Part shown: piece by piece, positions 3,858 to 6,312 of the stretch
Numbering within the stretch: position 1 is the first letter of the stretch
Layout of the letters: the number at the start of each line of letters is the position of its first letter
Assembly: GCA_025054515.1 (NCBI GenBank)
Contig: JANWZT010000071.1
Span: 1-6,312 of the forward strand
DNA from: Candidatus Caldarchaeum sp.
GTDB lineage: Archaea; Thermoproteota; Nitrososphaeria_A; Caldarchaeales; Caldarchaeaceae
DNA length: 6,312 nucleotides
Direction of reading: 5' to 3'
Program-made: the position numbers and the translations under genes
Notes under the pieces: model-generated
The model's input: only the letters and a program-made list of their open reading frames with translations
The model's database searches: none
What the model was told of the DNA's origin: nothing

Positions 3858-6112
3858 CTGCGGCGGCCCGTTGGGTTGGGAAGGAGGTCGTTAGAAAGGA
3901 CGCCTACGAAAAGGCCCGTGGGTTGACCAAATATGCTTCCGATATGTTTCCCGAAAACCTCCTCTGGGTCGCCACGCATCGAAGTAAGTATCCGCACGCC
4001 CGCATCAAAAGAATCGACGTATCCAAGGCTTTGAAGATGCCGGGAGTGGTCGCCGTCTTCACCCACCGAGACGTGCCGAACAACCGGTACGGAGTCTTCG
4101 TCAAAGACAGGCCCGTCCTATGCGACGACCGTGTCAGATACATCGGAGACCCAATAGCCCTCGTCGCGGCGGAGACGAAGGAGGACGCAGAATCAGCCGT
4201 CGAAGAAATCGAAGTGGATTACGAGCCACTTCCGGTTGTCACCGACCCCATCGAAGCCATGAAGGACAGCTCCTACCCAATACACGATGGTGGAAACGTT
4301 TCACGCCGCACAAGAATCACTTTCGGAGACGTGTCGAAAGGATTCAGCCAATCCAAGGCCGTTGTCGAAAACGAATACCGGACGTCGACGCAGATACATG
4401 CTTTCCTCGAAACCGAGGCCGGAATCAGCTACATCGACGAAAAAGGCAGGATAACGGTTGTAGCGGGAGGCCAGTCGCCCTACCGCGACCAGCATGAAAT
4501 CGTTTCAACTCTCAACCTGCCACCCGAGAAAGTGCGTGTCATCATTCCGCAGGTCGGAGGCGCCTTCGGAGGGAAAGACGACATTTCTGTACAGATTCAT
4601 CTGGCCTTGGTTACTTGGAAGACGGGCAGGCCGGCCAGGTTGGTCTGGGACCGTGAAGAATCTTTTCTATCGGGAACTAAACGTCATCCATCCATCGTTA
4701 AGATGAAGACCGGCGCTTCCGCGGATGGACGGCTTATGGCTAACGATGTCGAAATAATCTACGACACCGGAGCCTATGTTGCACTCGGCCACGCGGTCCT
4801 CGACGTGGCCATCGAAAACTGCAACGGCCCCTACAAAATCCCGAACATCGACATCAAGGCTTGGCTTGTTTACACCAACAACATGGTGGCATCAGCTTTT
4901 CGAGGTTTTGGCGCTCCGCAAGTTATTTTCGCGATGGAACAGCAAGTCGACCAGCTTGCGAAAGAACTGGGCATGGACCCCGTAGAGTTTAGGTTGTTAA
5001 ACGCCCTACGAAGAGGGGACGTGATGGTCTTCGGCAACAGGCTGGAAACCAGCGTCGGAATCGCGAAATGCCTCGAAGCCGCGAAAAACACTCCTCTCTG
5101 GAGTCGACAGGCGGATTTCAAAGCCGTTAAAACCTATCCGTGGATAAAAAGGGGGGTGGGTGTCGCGGCCGCCGTGAAAGGATACACGATCGGCGCGCTT
5201 CCCGACAGGGGAACTATCTCGGTAGAGTTGCTTCTCGACGGCGGCATAGCCGTAAAAGGTAGCTTCACCGAAATCGGACAGGGAGTTGTTCAATCGGTTT
5301 CCCAAATCGCGGCCGAGCTTTTCAGCGTGGACATAGATAAGGTAGAGATTGTTTTCGCCGACACGGACAAAACCCCCGACACAAGCGTCACATCCGCGTC
5401 AAGACAGCTGTTCCTCGCAGGCAACGCCTTGAAGGAAGCCGCAAAAAACATGATCAAACACGTCGCACAATTCATCGAAAAAACATACAACATCAAGGTT
5501 GACAACTTGAGATTTGAAAATGGCTACGTCGTCGGCCGCGACTTTAAAATTTCTTTTTCGGAGCTCGCGAACGCGATGGCCCGTTCAGGAGTTGAACGCG
5601 AAGTTTCTGGAACCTACGAAGTCCCCCGCGTCCAGCCGATTCCCGGCTCTCTGGAAATTCCTCATCTTTTCTACATGTTCGGCGTTTCGCTGGCATTGGT
5701 GGAGGTGAACACGCTTACGGGGGCGGTCTCTGTTCCCAAGCTGGTAAGCATAGCTGACGTAGGCAAAGTCATCAACCCGCAAACCTTGACCGGCCAGCTC
5801 GAAGGAGCGGCTGCCCAAGGAATTGGCTACGCCCTTCTCGAAGACCCGAAAATCGAAAACGGCATCCTCAAAACAACCAACCTATCCACATATCTGATAC
5901 CCAGCATTAAGGACATTCCCGAAATAGAGGTAATACCTGTCGAAGACGCAGAGGAATCGGGGCCCTTCGGCGCAAAAGGTATCGGTGAAATCGGAATCAT
6001 ATCCGTCGCGCCGGCAATCGCCAACGCCATATACGACGCCGTCGGAGTCAGGCCCAAGTCAACTCCCATGACGCCGGAAAAAATCTACTGGCTACTCAAA
6101 AACAAATGCTAA
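3854..6112 (+). CDS. Molybdenum hydroxylase catalytic large subunit (xanthine dehydrogenase/CoxL superfamily)
   Basis: This 752-residue Mo-pterin subunit hydroxylates its substrate with water-derived oxygen. In order: an N-terminal aldehyde oxidase/XDH a/b-hammerhead domain (about 10-130), HAFLETEAG at 182-190, the pterin loop QVGGAFGGKDD at 233-243, AFRGFGAPQ at 348-356, IGQGVVQS at 474-481, TSVTSASRQ at 510-518, and KGIGEIG at 708-714 with E712 as the likely catalytic glutamate. The length is full for the family. The loop lacks the Cys of form I CO dehydrogenase (AYRCSFR) and reads like the xanthine/aldehyde/aromatic branch. By my memory alignment, the bovine Arg880 position is His313 here, so xanthine itself is not assured. 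No Tat signal is seen. It is the third gene of the operon, starting at TTG 3854 by TTGA overlap. No maturation gene (XdhC/CoxD/MocA type) is in the window. Confidence 0.94.
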   Translation: MTAAARWVGKEVVRKDAYEKARGLTKYASDMFPENLLWVATHRSKYPHARIKRIDVSKALKMPGVVAVFTHRDVPNNRYGVFVKDRPVLCDDRVRYIGDPIALVAAETKEDAESAVEEIEVDYEPLPVVTDPIEAMKDSSYPIHDGGNVSRRTRITFGDVSKGFSQSKAVVENEYRTSTQIHAFLETEAGISYIDEKGRITVVAGGQSPYRDQHEIVSTLNLPPEKVRVIIPQVGGAFGGKDDISVQIHLALVTWKTGRPARLVWDREESFLSGTKRHPSIVKMKTGASADGRLMANDVEIIYDTGAYVALGHAVLDVAIENCNGPYKIPNIDIKAWLVYTNNMVASAFRGFGAPQVIFAMEQQVDQLAKELGMDPVEFRLLNALRRGDVMVFGNRLETSVGIAKCLEAAKNTPLWSRQADFKAVKTYPWIKRGVGVAAAVKGYTIGALPDRGTISVELLLDGGIAVKGSFTEIGQGVVQSVSQIAAELFSVDIDKVEIVFADTDKTPDTSVTSASRQLFLAGNALKEAAKNMIKHVAQFIEKTYNIKVDNLRFENGYVVGRDFKISFSELANAMARSGVEREVSGTYEVPRVQPIPGSLEIPHLFYMFGVSLALVEVNTLTGAVSVPKLVSIADVGKVINPQTLTGQLEGAAAQGIGYALLEDPKIENGILKTTNLSTYLIPSIKDIPEIEVIPVEDAEESGPFGAKGIGEIGIISVAPAIANAIYDAVGVRPKSTPMTPEKIYWLLKNKC

Positions 6113-6178
6113 AACAGTTAAATACCTCGCGGACATCCTGAAAACACATTTGGAACTCGTTATCCCCGTCTCCACGAC

Positions 6179-6220
6179 CGCGGGCTTTACCGCGTATAGC
6201 TAAATCTGTTTTCTTTGTTT
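6179..6220 (+). terminator. Possible terminator after the molybdenum hydroxylase operon
   Basis: CGCGG at 6179-6183 can pair with CCGCG at 6190-6194 around a six-base loop. A T-rich run follows at 6207-6220 (11 of 14 bases are T). Archaea often stop transcription on T-rich tracts alone. The tract overlaps the likely promoter and start region of the next gene, so the call is weak. The rest of the 6113-6225 gap holds nothing else I can name. Confidence 0.3.
6195..6205 (+). promoter_or_regulatory. Possible TATA-like promoter of the kinase-family gene
   Basis: TATAGCTAAAT is centred about 28 bases before ATG 6228, matching the spacing at the three clearer promoters of this window. The motif is a poor TATA box in the middle (GC step). 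Confidence 0.35.
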
Positions 6221-6227
6221 CGGGGTG

Positions 6228-6312
6228 ATGTTTTTGGCGAAAATTGTCGTCAAACTTGGTGGGTCTGTTCTTTCGGACGAATCCAGTGTTGAAAAGACAG
6301 CCGATTGGGTGA
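6228..6312 (+). CDS. Amino acid kinase family protein, N-terminal fragment (partial)
   Basis: Only 28 codons are present before the window ends. KIVVKLGGSVLSDESS is the N-terminal phosphate-binding strand-loop of the amino acid kinase superfamily, with the K-x-G-G-S motif that contacts ATP phosphates. The superfamily includes aspartate kinase, acetylglutamate/LysZ kinase, UMP kinase, isopentenyl phosphate kinase and molybdenum storage proteins. The fragment is too short to choose between them. Two starts are possible: ATG 6228, which could be leaderless, or TTG 6234, with GGGGTGA at 6222-6228 as its SD. The second would give MAKIVVKLGG, the more usual N-terminus. Confidence 0.8.
   Translation, partial: MFLAKIVVKLGGSVLSDESSVEKTADWV

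Noticed and set aside
5006..5305. 99-codon antisense open frame inside the Mo subunit gene
   Set aside because: Shadow of the catalytic subunit, with no independent support.
6113..6225. Possible small RNA (C/D-box type) in the last intergenic gap
   Set aside because: CTGA at 6138 and TGATG near 6226 are in the wrong order for box C then box D, and there is no paired set of boxes.

Overview
The window looks archaeal, most likely from the TACK side (Thaumarchaeota/Aigarchaeota-like; this lineage guess is an inference of low certainty). Evidence: A/T-rich TATA-box motifs sit about 26-29 bases upstream of the first genes of three transcription units, with no Shine-Dalgarno (SD) sequence there. 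A Cgi121-type KEOPS subunit is present. A ubiquitin/MoaD-like protein ends in Gly-Gly. GTG and TTG start codons are common.

Left part (1-1074, plus strand): the last 45 codons of a branched-chain aminotransferase (IlvE-like); a 106-residue Cys/His-rich protein of unknown function; and a single-domain Sua5/YrdC (TsaC) threonylcarbamoyl-AMP synthase. They are tightly packed and probably form one operon. Running towards them on the minus strand (1872-1071) is a two-gene unit: an 88-residue beta-grasp Ubl/MoaD/Urm1-like protein, then Cgi121, which overlaps it by 8 bases. The stop codons of TsaC and Cgi121 overlap. TsaC and KEOPS act in sequence in making tRNA t6A37, so this is a tRNA-modification neighbourhood.

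Middle (1873-2517): an 85-base divergent promoter region serves the Ubl unit and a plus-strand 167-residue HEAT-repeat protein. That protein carries two His-Glu motifs 32 residues apart, arranged as in one half of deoxyhypusine hydroxylase. It is the most intriguing gene here.

Right part (2518-6112): a complete three-subunit molybdenum hydroxylase of the xanthine dehydrogenase/CoxL superfamily, encoded in the order 2Fe-2S subunit, FAD subunit, Mo subunit. Both junctions are TTGA stop/start overlaps. The active-site loop is AFRGFG, not the CO dehydrogenase type, so the substrate is open. The Ubl nearby could be the MoaD that supplies molybdopterin sulfur, or a Urm1/SAMP2-like tRNA-thiolation or conjugation modifier.

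The far right (6113-6312) holds an intergenic stretch with a T-rich tract and TATA-like motif, then the first 28 codons of an amino-acid-kinase-family protein cut by the window edge. I saw no tRNA, rRNA, CRISPR array or mobile element.
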